From Oceanospirillaceae bacterium (GTDB taxonomy: Bacteria; Pseudomonadota; Gammaproteobacteria; Pseudomonadales; Balneatricaceae), in assembly GCA_013215375.1 (NCBI GenBank), contig JABSRB010000009.1:161827-225826 (forward strand): a stretch of 64,000 nt of DNA, in the 5' to 3' direction. Positions 17,340-25,843 of this stretch are shown piece by piece. The stretch's first letter is position 1, and each line of letters starts with the position of its first letter. The notes under the pieces were generated by a model. It was not told the DNA's origin. It ran no database searches and saw nothing but the letters and a program-made list of their open reading frames with translations. A program made the translations under genes and the position numbers.

Positions 17340-18335
17340 ATGAGCTTCTTGGAAGTAAAAAATTTAGAAGTTAGCTTCAATCTGCATAGCAAGTCCCTCA
17401 AAGCTCTGCAAAATATTAGTTTTAATTTAGAACGTGGCGAGCGCTTAGGCATTGTCGGTGAGAGTGGTGCCGGTAAATCTGTTGCAGCTTTTGCAATTTT
17501 AAACTTAATAAGCCGCCCCGGTAAGATAACCGCAGGCGAAGTGTTATTAGATGGGGAGGATTTATCCAAACTTTCGTCGCAAGAGATGCGTAAAATTCGC
17601 GGCAATAAAGTATCGATGATTTTCCAAGATCCAATGATGACACTAAACCCTGTTTTCACTATTGGCGCTCAAATGATCGAATGCCTTAAGGCGCACCGAA
17701 AAATATCCAAATCCAATGCCACGAAAATCGCCATACAAAAATTAAAACAAGTGCAGATACCCTCCCCTGAAATGCGCATGAACCAGTACCCGCACGAGCT
17801 TTCAGGTGGTATGAAGCAGCGTATTATTATCGCCATTGCCCTGCTGATGGACCCTGCATTAATTATTGCAGATGAGCCAACCACAGCGTTAGATGTGACC
17901 ATTCAAGCGGAAATAATGGAGTTGCTGCTCGATTTATGTGAATCCAATAACGTAGCCCTAATACTCATCACCCATGATTTGGGCGTTGTATCCCAAGTCA
18001 CCCAGAAAACTATCGTCATGTATGCCGGTCGTATTATAGAGCAAGGCCCAACCAACGAAATAATTAATGATGCTCAACACCCTTACACTCAAGGTTTAAT
18101 TAATGCTTTACCACAGCAAACACTGCCTGGGGAAAAATTAAACCAAATCAGAGGATCAATGCCCTCTTTACAAGATATACCCAGTGGATGCTCCTTTAAT
18201 CCCCGTTGCGATTTTGTTTTAGACCTATGTACTCAGAAAAGGCCAGAATTCACCCAGTCAGGAGGCTGCTCTGTCGCCTGTCATATGGTTAAAGCCATGA
18301 AAGATGCTGAAAAAGGACACAGTGCTCATGAGTAA
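17340..18335 (+). CDS. Peptide ABC transporter ATP-binding protein, DppD/OppD-like
   Basis: ATPase subunit of 331 residues with Walker A GESGAGKS, signature LSGGMKQR, Walker B LIIADEPTTALD and an H-loop LITHDLG. The C-terminal oligopeptide-transporter tail with four cysteines (CSFNPRCDFVLDLCTQ...CSVACH) is present, as in DppD proteins where it may hold an iron-sulfur cluster. It overlaps the next ATPase gene by 8 bp. Confidence 0.92.
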   Translation: MSFLEVKNLEVSFNLHSKSLKALQNISFNLERGERLGIVGESGAGKSVAAFAILNLISRPGKITAGEVLLDGEDLSKLSSQEMRKIRGNKVSMIFQDPMMTLNPVFTIGAQMIECLKAHRKISKSNATKIAIQKLKQVQIPSPEMRMNQYPHELSGGMKQRIIIAIALLMDPALIIADEPTTALDVTIQAEIMELLLDLCESNNVALILITHDLGVVSQVTQKTIVMYAGRIIEQGPTNEIINDAQHPYTQGLINALPQQTLPGEKLNQIRGSMPSLQDIPSGCSFNPRCDFVLDLCTQKRPEFTQSGGCSVACHMVKAMKDAEKGHSAHE

Positions 18336-19383
18336 TAGTCAACAAAGCGTTGTAACTGATAAAAACAACGGTGTTGCGGAAAGCATTTTGCAAGTCAGAA
18401 ATTTACATAAGCGTTTTGATATTTCAGGGGGCTTTCTTGATTCTTTACAGTTTAAAGCCGGAAAAATAAGCAGAAAAAGAGAATATGTGCATGCCATTAA
18501 CGGCGTTAATTTAGAAGTCTATAAAGGCGAAGCGCTATGTGTGGTAGGTGAAAGTGGCTGTGGAAAATCAACCGTAGCGCGCACTATCATGGGGCTTATA
18601 AAACCGAGTGAGGGAGTGATCAGTTTTAAAGGACAGCGCATCGATAATTTATCGAATTCACAAATGCTGCCCTTTCGAAGAAAGATGCAAATGATTTTTC
18701 AAAATCCTTATGCCTCATTAAACCCACGCAAAACCATCACAGAGACTCTTGAAGAACCAGTAAAGTTTCACAACCCACGCTTTAGCGCTGCGCAAGTTAA
18801 AGACAAAGTAGCAGAGGTAATGCTCTCTGTCGGTGTGGATCCCAACTGGGGAGTTAGATTCCCGCACGAATTCTCCGGAGGTCAACGACAGAGAATATCG
18901 ATTGCCCGCGCGCTCACCGTTGAACCTGAATTTATTGTCGCTGATGAACCAATTTCTGCTTTAGATGTTTCTATCCAAGCGCAAGTTCTGAACCTGATGA
19001 TGGATACGCAGCAGGAGAGAAACCTAACTTACTTGTTTATCACCCACGATTTAGCGGTAGTAGAACATTTTGGCACAAGAGTGGCTGTTATGTATTTAGG
19101 GACTGTTTGCGAGCTAGCGGCGACTAAAACATTATTCTCCACGCCTAAGCACCCTTACACTCAAGCATTAATGAGCGCGATTCCTCGATTAGATGTAAAA
19201 AATACGGCACACATTAAACTTACTGGGGAAGTACCAACGCCGATAAATTTGCCTGGAGGCTGCGTATTTCATGGTCGCTGCCGGCATGCAAATGAGCGTT
19301 GCAAAATACAAATCCCGCCTCTTATTGTGCAAAATGACGGTTCACAAGTCGCCTGTCACGCCATAGAGGAAAATCGTCTTTAA
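18328..19383 (+). CDS. Peptide ABC transporter ATP-binding protein, DppF/OppF-like
   Basis: ATPase subunit of about 351 residues with Walker A GESGCGKST, signature SGGQRQR, Walker B FIVADEPISALD, H-loop FITHDLAVVEHFG, and the C-terminal Cys tail (GCVFHGRCRHANERC...VACH). The start is ATG 18328, overlapping the upstream stop by 8 bp. An in-frame ATG at 18304 would lie deeper in the upstream gene. It is the last gene of the transporter operon. Confidence 0.92.
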   Translation: MSNSQQSVVTDKNNGVAESILQVRNLHKRFDISGGFLDSLQFKAGKISRKREYVHAINGVNLEVYKGEALCVVGESGCGKSTVARTIMGLIKPSEGVISFKGQRIDNLSNSQMLPFRRKMQMIFQNPYASLNPRKTITETLEEPVKFHNPRFSAAQVKDKVAEVMLSVGVDPNWGVRFPHEFSGGQRQRISIARALTVEPEFIVADEPISALDVSIQAQVLNLMMDTQQERNLTYLFITHDLAVVEHFGTRVAVMYLGTVCELAATKTLFSTPKHPYTQALMSAIPRLDVKNTAHIKLTGEVPTPINLPGGCVFHGRCRHANERCKIQIPPLIVQNDGSQVACHAIEENRL

Positions 19384-19476
19384 TCGACACTATTAAGACC
19401 GGCGCATCATTTAACGGCCCGAGATAATACAAGTAATGAAATAGGAAATTATTGCCATTTCATTTCGTTAACTGGA

Positions 19477-19590
19477 TATTGAGCTTACTTATAACACCGT
19501 TTTATCGATTGCAGTTATCATGCCCAAGGGTAAGTTATGCTAAAGTCTTCTAACGGTTCTTACTTCAAAAATAGTGATGTAAGCTCAATA
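19477..19590. repeat. Widely spaced perfect 12-bp inverted repeat before the LysR gene
   Basis: TATTGAGCTTAC at 19477-19488 and its exact reverse complement GTAAGCTCAATA at 19579-19590, 90 bp apart. It could be a pair of regulator half-sites forming a loop, or the ends of a small decayed element. Nothing else stands out in the 296-bp gap from 19384 to 19679. Confidence 0.45.
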
Positions 19591-19679
19591 ATTCTAAAGA
19601 AGAAGCATTATGCAAATTATTGATTTTTCAACTAAATTCAAAGAACCGAGCATGTCCATACTTTTGGAGCTAACAATTA

Positions 19680-20621
19680 ATGGAAGTTAGATGGCTTGAA
19701 GACTTTTGTGTGTTAGCGCGTACCTTACATTTTTCACGCGCAGCAGAAGAGCGCAATATCACGCAACCCACCTTCAGTCGTCGTATTAAATTACTCGAGG
19801 AAGAAATGGGGACTATGCTGATAAATCGCGAGACAATGCCCCTAACGCTTACTCCCTCCGGAGAATTATTTCTAGCCACCTGTGTGGATATTACTACGCA
19901 GTTAAAAGAAACCAAAGAGAGGTGCCACAATATAGTAAAAGCTGAATCTGAAAAATTACGTTTCGCGACCACACAGACTCTTTATTTAAGCTTTTATAAT
20001 GATTGGGTCAATAATTTAAATTCAGACATCGATTTAAAAATAAACCTAAAATCGGCGTCTTGGGCAAGCAAGCAATTAATAAAAGAACTTGAGCAACAAA
20101 AATGTGATTTAATCATTTGTTACTGGTCGCCCAACATCGATTTCTTTGACATTATCGATGGACGAGATTTTGATCACATCACTATCGCTCACGAAAAACT
20201 CATACCTATGAGCCTTGTCGGTGACAAGGGCAAGGCAATGTACTGCCTACCTGGACGCAACCATATACCTTATATAAGTTATAACGATCAAACCGCAATG
20301 AATAAAGTAATCAGTAAATTTCTGGCGCGCAAACAAGAACCTGCACAATTGTTAGTTGTCAGTGAAAGCGGACAAGCAACGAGCATTAAAGCAATGATAG
20401 AGGAAGGGTTTGGTATTGGATGGCTGCCTGAACGTATGATCGGCCCGGAAAAAGATAACAGATTAATACCGGCAGGCGGAGAAAACTGGGAAATTCCTTT
20501 AGAAATACGTGCTTATAAAGCAAGGCAGAACTCTCACTCACAACTTAAAGCACTTTGGGCAGACATCAAAAAAAGCATGGGGAACACAGCCCCCACACTC
20601 TTAGATAGTCAATCTAACTAA
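19680..20621 (+). CDS. LysR-family transcriptional regulator (HypT-like N-terminus)
   Basis: Regulator of 313 residues with an N-terminal winged helix (RWLEDFCVLARTLHFSRAAEERNITQPTFSRRIKLLE) and a C-terminal effector-binding domain (SGQATSIKAMIEEGFGIGWLPERMI). The WLEDF opening resembles the HypT/YjiE branch. It follows the second peptide transporter on the same strand but is 296 bp away and has its own TGGAG ribosome site, so it is probably a separate unit. It converges on the bacterioferritin genes with a 6-bp gap. Targets are unknown. Confidence 0.85.
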   Translation: MEVRWLEDFCVLARTLHFSRAAEERNITQPTFSRRIKLLEEEMGTMLINRETMPLTLTPSGELFLATCVDITTQLKETKERCHNIVKAESEKLRFATTQTLYLSFYNDWVNNLNSDIDLKINLKSASWASKQLIKELEQQKCDLIICYWSPNIDFFDIIDGRDFDHITIAHEKLIPMSLVGDKGKAMYCLPGRNHIPYISYNDQTAMNKVISKFLARKQEPAQLLVVSESGQATSIKAMIEEGFGIGWLPERMIGPEKDNRLIPAGGENWEIPLEIRAYKARQNSHSQLKALWADIKKSMGNTAPTLLDSQSN

Positions 20622-20627
20622 CGCATA

Positions 20628-21095
20628 TTACATTTGCGATTGTAGATAATTGGGTAATCCCAACTTGTCGATAAGCCCAAGTTGTTTCTCTAGCCAATAA
20701 GCGTGATCTTCCTCAGTGTCTTCCAACAGCTTTTCGAGAATCTCACGTGTTTGATAATCCTTCTCAGTCTCGCAAATTGCTATCGCCTCTTTTAGCGCGG
20801 CTACCACACCATACTCGATGGATAGATCGCTCTTAAGCATACTGGGGACATCATTGCCTATGTCTATGGCATCCCTAGTAATCATGTCCGGACGCCCTTC
20901 CAAGAAAAGTATCCTTTGAATCAACAATTCCGCATGTTCTTTCTCATCGTCAAATTCATGAGAAATACGTGCATGCAATTTGCTTAAACCCCAATCATCG
21001 TACATGCAAGAATGCACAAAATACTGATCCATCGCCGCGAGTTCGCCCGCCAATAACTTGTTGAGCTGTACTATGACTACATCACTACCTTTCAT
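20628..21095 (-). CDS. bfr: Bacterioferritin, ferroxidase-type subunit without haem ligand
   Basis: Four-helix-bundle iron-storage subunit of 155 residues. Aligned by eye to E. coli Bfr, all di-iron ligands are kept: Glu18 (LAGELAAMDQYF), Glu51 and His54 (HEFDDEKEHAE), Glu94 (LKEAIA) and Glu127/His130 (EEDH). The haem-binding Met52 is replaced by Lys. It lies 2 bp downstream of a second bfr gene that shows the opposite pattern, as in the two-subunit bacterioferritins of Neisseria. This subunit should oxidise Fe(II), while haem would come from the partner. Confidence 0.92.
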   Translation of the reverse strand: MKGSDVVIVQLNKLLAGELAAMDQYFVHSCMYDDWGLSKLHARISHEFDDEKEHAELLIQRILFLEGRPDMITRDAIDIGNDVPSMLKSDLSIEYGVVAALKEAIAICETEKDYQTREILEKLLEDTEEDHAYWLEKQLGLIDKLGLPNYLQSQM

Positions 21096-21097
21096 GA

Positions 21098-21568
21098 CTA
21101 TTCTCCCATTTGAGATTGTAGATAATTTTGGATACCACTATTAGTGATCAGATACTGCTGTGCTTCAATCCAATCCAAATGCTCTTCTTCGTATTCGAGA
21201 ATATCTTCCAGTACATCTCTGGTGACATAGTCACGCTTTGATTCACACAAGGCGATAGTTTCGCGCAGTATTGCCATCAGGTCATACTGCAGATCGGAAT
21301 CGCACTTAAGCATTTCTTCGGTATTTTCACCAATACGCAATCGCTCTAATAACTGTAAATTGGGTAACCCCTCTAAAAACAGTACTCTCTCGATTAAATC
21401 ATCAGCTTGTTTCATGTCCTTGATCGATTTTTTAAATGATATTTTATTGAGCGCCTCCAATCCCCAATTTTTGTACATGCGCGCATGTAAAAAATACTGA
21501 TTGATTGACGTCAACTTAAAGGTCAACACCTTGTTTAATTGACCGATGATCGCTTTATCACCTTGCAT
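21098..21568 (-). CDS. bfr: Bacterioferritin, haem-type subunit with degenerate ferroxidase site
   Basis: Bacterioferritin subunit of 156 residues. The start is ATG 21568 with a strong GGAGG site; in-frame codons further up are not used. By alignment to E. coli Bfr it keeps the haem ligand Met52 (SIKDMKQAD), but three di-iron ligands are changed: Glu18 to Lys (LTFKLTSINQYF), Glu51 to Asp and His54 to Gln. Glu94 and Glu127/His130 remain. It probably co-assembles with the downstream subunit into a mixed 24-mer. It is the first gene of the pair and is divergent from bfd. Confidence 0.92.
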   Translation of the reverse strand: MQGDKAIIGQLNKVLTFKLTSINQYFLHARMYKNWGLEALNKISFKKSIKDMKQADDLIERVLFLEGLPNLQLLERLRIGENTEEMLKCDSDLQYDLMAILRETIALCESKRDYVTRDVLEDILEYEEEHLDWIEAQQYLITNSGIQNYLQSQMGE

Positions 21569-21844
21569 ATTCGCCTCCACCCTTACACCGCGATATCGCG
21601 ATATAGTTCTCGGTATATTGTGTACTGTTAAATAATGATGCCAACGCTTAATACAACTGTGAATACTACTTTCTGATCTGCACAAAAAACGATCGCTATA
21701 AATCTTGAAAGCATAGTAACAGAAACAGCGAATAAATCAATTTTTCTTTATTTATCAACAAGTTAGTTATTGATAACTTTTATCATTTCGTTTTACAAGT
21801 CAGGCTGAGACAGTAAGCGCTTTTGCAAATAATTCTTGTAATTT

Positions 21845-21865
21845 AAATAATAATCGTTATTATTT
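21845..21865. promoter_or_regulatory. Putative Fur box before bfd
   Basis: AAATAATAA-TCG-TTATTATTT: perfect 9-bp arms, close to the Fur consensus of alternating GATAAT-type hexamers. It is 52 bp before the bfd start and 277 bp before the bfr start, so bfd is the likelier target. It fits release of stored iron being turned on when iron is scarce. The rest of the 348-bp divergent region is AT-rich and shows nothing else clear. Confidence 0.7.
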
Positions 21866-21916
21866 AGGTATAGATTTGTAAAACGTTTAACCCTTAAAAG
21901 CTTAGTTGTTGATTTT

Positions 21917-22093
21917 ATGTATATTTGTATTTGTAACGCAGTTACTGACTCCCAGATTAAAGAACGTGTTGCTCAAGGCGCTAGGTCTCTGCGCGACATT
22001 AATAAAGATTTATGCATCGCTGATCAGTGCGGAAAATGCGCTTGTGCCGCCAAGAAAGTGATTCAGTTGCAAATAAACGCACACTCCTTATAA
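21917..22093 (+). CDS. bfd: Bacterioferritin-associated ferredoxin
   Basis: Small [2Fe-2S] protein of 58 residues (MYICICNAVTDSQIKE...). The Bfd cysteine pattern is present: Cys4-x-Cys6 and Cys38-x2-Cys41. By family knowledge it docks on bacterioferritin and passes electrons to the haem, so that stored Fe(III) is released as Fe(II). Gene context agrees: it is divergent from two bfr genes and has a Fur box upstream. Confidence 0.93.
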   Translation: MYICICNAVTDSQIKERVAQGARSLRDINKDLCIADQCGKCACAAKKVIQLQINAHSL

Positions 22094-22190
22094 CAATCCG
22101 ACACCGCCGCCTCTTTAACAGCAAAAACCTACTAAAAGACTGAAAGTCGCGGTACAGTAGCAAAAAATATCACCTTTAAGGCTATATGAT

Positions 22191-23657
22191 ATGCAAGCTA
22201 CTGATTCAAAACCTATGCTCGCCCTACAACCCACTGAAATTTGGTCACAATTTCAAAAACTTTGCGATACCCCACGCCCCTCTTTTCACGAGGCTCAAAT
22301 ACGCCAGCAGTTAATCGACTGGGCACATGAACTAGGCTTAAGCACTTATCTCGATCCCTGTGGTAATTTATTAATTAAAAAACCCGCCACGCAATCCATG
22401 CAAGGTCGCCCCACTGTGGTGCTGCAGGGTCATTTAGATATGGTTCCGCAAAAAACTGCCGATTCAAACCACGATTTTGTCACTGACCCGATCAAAACAG
22501 TGATTGAAGATGGCTGGGTAACAGCTGTTGGCACCACCCTTGGCGCTGATAACGGTATAGGTGTAGCAGCGGCACTAGCGGTGTTAGCCAGTACTGATAT
22601 TGAACACGGCCCTATTGAAGCGCTGTTTACTATAGAAGAAGAAACCAGCTTGCGCGGCGCCAGCGAATTAGAAACGGGCATTTTAGCCGGCAAGATCTTA
22701 CTCAACTTAGATTCTGAAGATCGCGGGGACGTCTATATAGGCTGCGCCGGTGGCGTCGATATTAACGGTGAAAAGCAATACCCCATTAGCAAAGGTAATG
22801 CAGAGCATGCCACTTACCAACTCAAAGTGACGGGTTTGCGCGGTGGTCACTCAGGTTTAGACATCCACAAGGGAATTGCCAGCGCCAACGTCATACTTGC
22901 CAGAATTCTTTATCTGCTTAACCAGCAAAGCACCTTTTCACTGTCTTACATTGAAGGCGGCACTTTGCGCAATGCTATTGCGCGTGAGGCAATCGCTAAA
23001 CTCTCTTTTGCCAGCACTGAAAAAGAAGGCATTGAAGCTTGTGTTCAAACTGCTCTAGCGTTGAACAAAGAAGAATTCAAAGGTGTCGATGATTTCCTTG
23101 AGATCACTTTAACAGCTGCTGATAACGCTGATGTAAATATTATTTCTGAAAAAGATCAATCCGAGTTGATCAATCTACTCAACGCACTCCCCCATGGCGT
23201 TGAGAGTATTAGTCGCGAACTGCCAGGGGTCACGCATACTTCAATTAACTTTGGCGTGGTGACACTTAAACAAGGCCAGCTACAACTGTGTCTATTGGCG
23301 CGTTCTTTACAAGATTCAAAAACAGCCGCTATCGCTGATAAAGCAGCGGCATGTCTGGCACTGGCTGGCATCAAGGTCCGCTTTGAAAACGACTACCCCG
23401 GTTGGCTACCAGATCCCAGTACTGGACTGCTTAAGCAGTTTCTAGATATTCACCGTGAAGAGATGGGCTTTGATGCCAAGGTAAAAGTTATTCACGCAGG
23501 TCTAGAGTGCGGCATTATTGGCGCTAAATATCCGGGCATGGAAATGGTTTCCTTTGGCCCGAACATTCGCGGTGCACACTCCCCCGCTGAGCGTTTAGAG
23601 ATTAGTTCGGTAAATGATTTTTGGCGTTTGTTAGTTAAACTACTCGCCAGTCTGTAA
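22191..23657 (+). CDS. pepD: Cytosolic beta-alanyl-/aminoacyl-histidine dipeptidase
   Basis: M20-family metallopeptidase of 488 residues, the usual PepD length. The metal-site motifs are in order: GHLDMVP (His and Asp ligands), GADNGIG, TIEEETSLRGA (catalytic Glu-Glu), NLDSEDRGDVYIGCAGG, GGHSGLDI in the lid domain, and HAGLECGI near the C-terminus. It cleaves Xaa-His and other dipeptides in the cytoplasm. It is followed after 21 bp by an M24 peptidase, and both sit a few kb from two peptide importers, which suggests peptide use as a nutrient. Confidence 0.93.
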   Translation: MQATDSKPMLALQPTEIWSQFQKLCDTPRPSFHEAQIRQQLIDWAHELGLSTYLDPCGNLLIKKPATQSMQGRPTVVLQGHLDMVPQKTADSNHDFVTDPIKTVIEDGWVTAVGTTLGADNGIGVAAALAVLASTDIEHGPIEALFTIEEETSLRGASELETGILAGKILLNLDSEDRGDVYIGCAGGVDINGEKQYPISKGNAEHATYQLKVTGLRGGHSGLDIHKGIASANVILARILYLLNQQSTFSLSYIEGGTLRNAIAREAIAKLSFASTEKEGIEACVQTALALNKEEFKGVDDFLEITLTAADNADVNIISEKDQSELINLLNALPHGVESISRELPGVTHTSINFGVVTLKQGQLQLCLLARSLQDSKTAAIADKAAACLALAGIKVRFENDYPGWLPDPSTGLLKQFLDIHREEMGFDAKVKVIHAGLECGIIGAKYPGMEMVSFGPNIRGAHSPAERLEISSVNDFWRLLVKLLASL

Positions 23658-23678
23658 CTTTAGAGAGAGATATAAACT

Positions 23679-24887
23679 ATGACAATCGGTATCGGCGGCT
23701 CAAATGCTGTCACAGAATTGGCGAAGCTAAGCAATGCTTGCCAAGATATTGAACAAATTTCACTGCCAGAATTTGCGGCGCGCATAAAACGCGCCCAAGC
23801 ACTAATGCAACAGCACAACATCGATGCAATTTACTTAAATGCAGGCACTAACTTATTTTACTTTAGTGGCACTAAATGGTCACCGAGTGAGCGTATGGTC
23901 GGTGCCATTTTACCGGCTATTGGCGACCTTGTTTACATCGCACCCTTTTTTGAACAGGGCACCATTTTACAATTCATGAAAGTACAAGGTGACATCGCCC
24001 CCTGGCAGGAACACCAAAGCCCCTACCAATTGTTTTGTGACACACTTAAAGGCATGGGCCTAAGCACTGGCGTCATTGGTATCGATGAGGCCACCCCTTT
24101 CTTTATCAGCAATGGCATTGATCAAATAGGCAATAACTACCAACTGGTTAGTGCCACGCCTATTACCGCTGGCTGTCGCGCGATAAAGTCTAGCGCTGAA
24201 CTCGCATTGATGCAAAAGGCCAAAGACATCACCTTGTGCGTGCAACAGGCAACGGCGCGAATATTGTATGAGGGGATAACGACGACAGAAGTCACGCAAT
24301 TTATCGATGCGGCACACCGCAAAATGGGTGCAGTCAAAGGCTCGTATTTTTGCATTGTATTGTTTGGCGTCGACTCCTCATTCCCACACGGCGTTAAAAC
24401 CGCGAACCCCCTAAAAGCCAATGATATGGTGTTGATCGACACTGGCTGCAGTATTGGCAACTATATATCGGACATCACTCGCAGCTACGTATTTGGCGAA
24501 CCCAATGCTCGCCAGCGCAAACTCTGGCTAGTGGAAAAAGAGGCACAGCAAGCCGCCTTTGATGCCGCTATTCTTGGCAATCCCTGCGCCAATATCGATA
24601 TTGCGGCACGAGAGTACCTCGCATCCCAAGGCTTTGGCCCGGACTATCAAACCCCTGGCTGCCCGCACCGTACCGGCCATGGCATCGGCCTTGATATTCA
24701 CGAGTGGCCCTACCTCAATCGCGCTGAGCAGACCAGACTTAAACCCGGCATGTGCTTTTCAAACGAGCCTATGCTGGTCATACCCGATGAATTTGGTATT
24801 CGCCTAGAAGATCATTTTTACATGAGTGACGCAGGACCGGTATGGTTTACCAGTCCAAGTAAGTCAATCGATGAACCTTTTGGCTAA
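23679..24887 (+). CDS. M24-family Xaa-Pro aminopeptidase-like protein
   Basis: Metallopeptidase of 402 residues with a creatinase-type N-terminal domain and a pita-bread catalytic domain. The dinuclear metal ligands are readable: Asp in VLIDTGCSIG, Asp in YISDITRSY, His in HRTGHGIGLDIHEWP, Glu in CFSNEPML and Glu in IRLEDHF. It probably removes or cleaves next to proline in peptides. It sits in an operon with pepD. A GAGAGAG ribosome site precedes the start. Confidence 0.88.
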   Translation: MTIGIGGSNAVTELAKLSNACQDIEQISLPEFAARIKRAQALMQQHNIDAIYLNAGTNLFYFSGTKWSPSERMVGAILPAIGDLVYIAPFFEQGTILQFMKVQGDIAPWQEHQSPYQLFCDTLKGMGLSTGVIGIDEATPFFISNGIDQIGNNYQLVSATPITAGCRAIKSSAELALMQKAKDITLCVQQATARILYEGITTTEVTQFIDAAHRKMGAVKGSYFCIVLFGVDSSFPHGVKTANPLKANDMVLIDTGCSIGNYISDITRSYVFGEPNARQRKLWLVEKEAQQAAFDAAILGNPCANIDIAAREYLASQGFGPDYQTPGCPHRTGHGIGLDIHEWPYLNRAEQTRLKPGMCFSNEPMLVIPDEFGIRLEDHFYMSDAGPVWFTSPSKSIDEPFG

Positions 24888-24899
24888 TGCGTAATCTAG

Positions 24900-24923
24900 A
24901 AGGCGAGCAACAGCGCTCGCCTT
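24900..24923 (+). terminator. Hairpin ending the pepD operon
   Basis: AAGGCGAGC, loop AACAGC, GCTCGCCTT: a perfect 9-bp GC-rich stem 12 bp after the M24 gene stop. It is followed by AACTTAATAAG, so there is no strong T-run. Confidence 0.6.
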
Positions 24924-25002
24924 AACTTAATAAGAAAAATACAGAAACAGCAGGTTAATGAAGCGCAATTTATGGAGGGATACTGTATATTTTGCTCAGT
25001 TT

Positions 25003-25269
25003 CTAATCATGGAGACTAGATACAATGTCGAGAATGGATTCTCTATCGATTTGTTTAACATTTAATACCAGTATTAATTGGATAAATAAGTCGGCCCCCA
25101 TTATCCCGCGATTGATCTTGTTTCTTAAATTTGCACTACTTTGTTTAGTGCCCAGCGCAGCTAATGACTGACTCAGGTCTTCATATCTAATTTTGCGCTT
25201 TGACATTTCGGACTTAATTAGTCGACTTATCAGCTCTCTATAGTCAATTACTGGAGTTTGTTGGGTCAT
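25003..25269 (-). CDS. DUF6471 domain protein, small HTH-like
   Basis: Protein of 88 residues matching the DUF6471 pattern: YRELISRLIKSEMSKRKIRYEDLSQSLAALG...NLRNKINRGIMGADLFIQLILVLNV. This layout, with an XRE-like pair of helices, suggests a small DNA-binding protein, but the function is not established. It is divergent from the yjf operon and could regulate it. No ribosome site stronger than AAAGAGATG was seen. Confidence 0.7.
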   Translation of the reverse strand: MTQQTPVIDYRELISRLIKSEMSKRKIRYEDLSQSLAALGTKQSSANLRNKINRGIMGADLFIQLILVLNVKQIDRESILDIVSSLHD

Positions 25270-25443
25270 CTCTTTCTACCTTAATGTCACAAATGAAGTG
25301 CTTTTGTAACGTATAACTCACAAAAACACAAAATAAATTACAAATAAATGCTATTTTTACTTTACAGATCTTATTAATTATATATTATTAACTCAATCGC
25401 AACACGTCGAGTGTCACGATTAAATATTTTAGGAGATACAAAC

Positions 25444-25833
25444 ATGACTTGGGACCTTTCAGCAATCGAAAAGTCGCTTTCGCAACAGGGCAAATGGGCA
25501 GTTCACTCTGAAGACGATTGTCTATTTATCACTAACGAAGATGGACTAGATGCATACGTGGCCGTCAGTGGCGCACAAATTGTGGTTGAATCCATATTAT
25601 TTGCCAGTGCAGCCGTTGCAGACGTCACCGGGTTAAACGAGCAAATTTTAAAAACACACCAGGTTTTCCCGTTGACTACTATTGGTATCACCACCGTGGA
25701 AAACGAAGATTATTATATGGCATTTGGAGCGCTTTCTTCACAATCAAAAGAAGAGAGCATTATCATCGAAGTAGTAACATTATTTGACAATGTTGCCGCT
25801 TTCTTAGATGCCTACGAAGATTATTTAAAATAG
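25444..25833 (+). CDS. yjfI: YjfI family protein (DUF2170)
   Basis: Protein of 129 residues starting MTWDLSAIEKSLSQQGKWAVHSED, followed by FITNEDGLDAYVAVSGAQIVVESILF and a C-terminal AFLDAYEDYLK. It matches YjfI, the first gene of the E. coli yjfIJKLMC cluster. The start ATG 25444 is preceded by AGGAGATA; an in-frame ATG 33 bp earlier lacks a site. It has no signal peptide. It lies 10 bp before the PspA-family gene. A role as a soluble partner of the PspA protein is inference from conserved gene order. Confidence 0.85.
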   Translation: MTWDLSAIEKSLSQQGKWAVHSEDDCLFITNEDGLDAYVAVSGAQIVVESILFASAAVADVTGLNEQILKTHQVFPLTTIGITTVENEDYYMAFGALSSQSKEESIIIEVVTLFDNVAAFLDAYEDYLK

Positions 25834-25843
25834 AGGTAATACC

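Noticed and set aside
19610..19690. 26-codon upstream frame overlapping the LysR start
   Set aside because: It has a weak AGAAG site and could be a leader peptide, but the LysR gene has its own TGGAG site and nothing shows that the short frame is translated.
24060..24460. Opposite-strand frames inside the M24 peptidase gene, and similar shadows elsewhere
   Set aside because: They overlap well-supported genes in another frame and show no domain, ribosome site or independent context.
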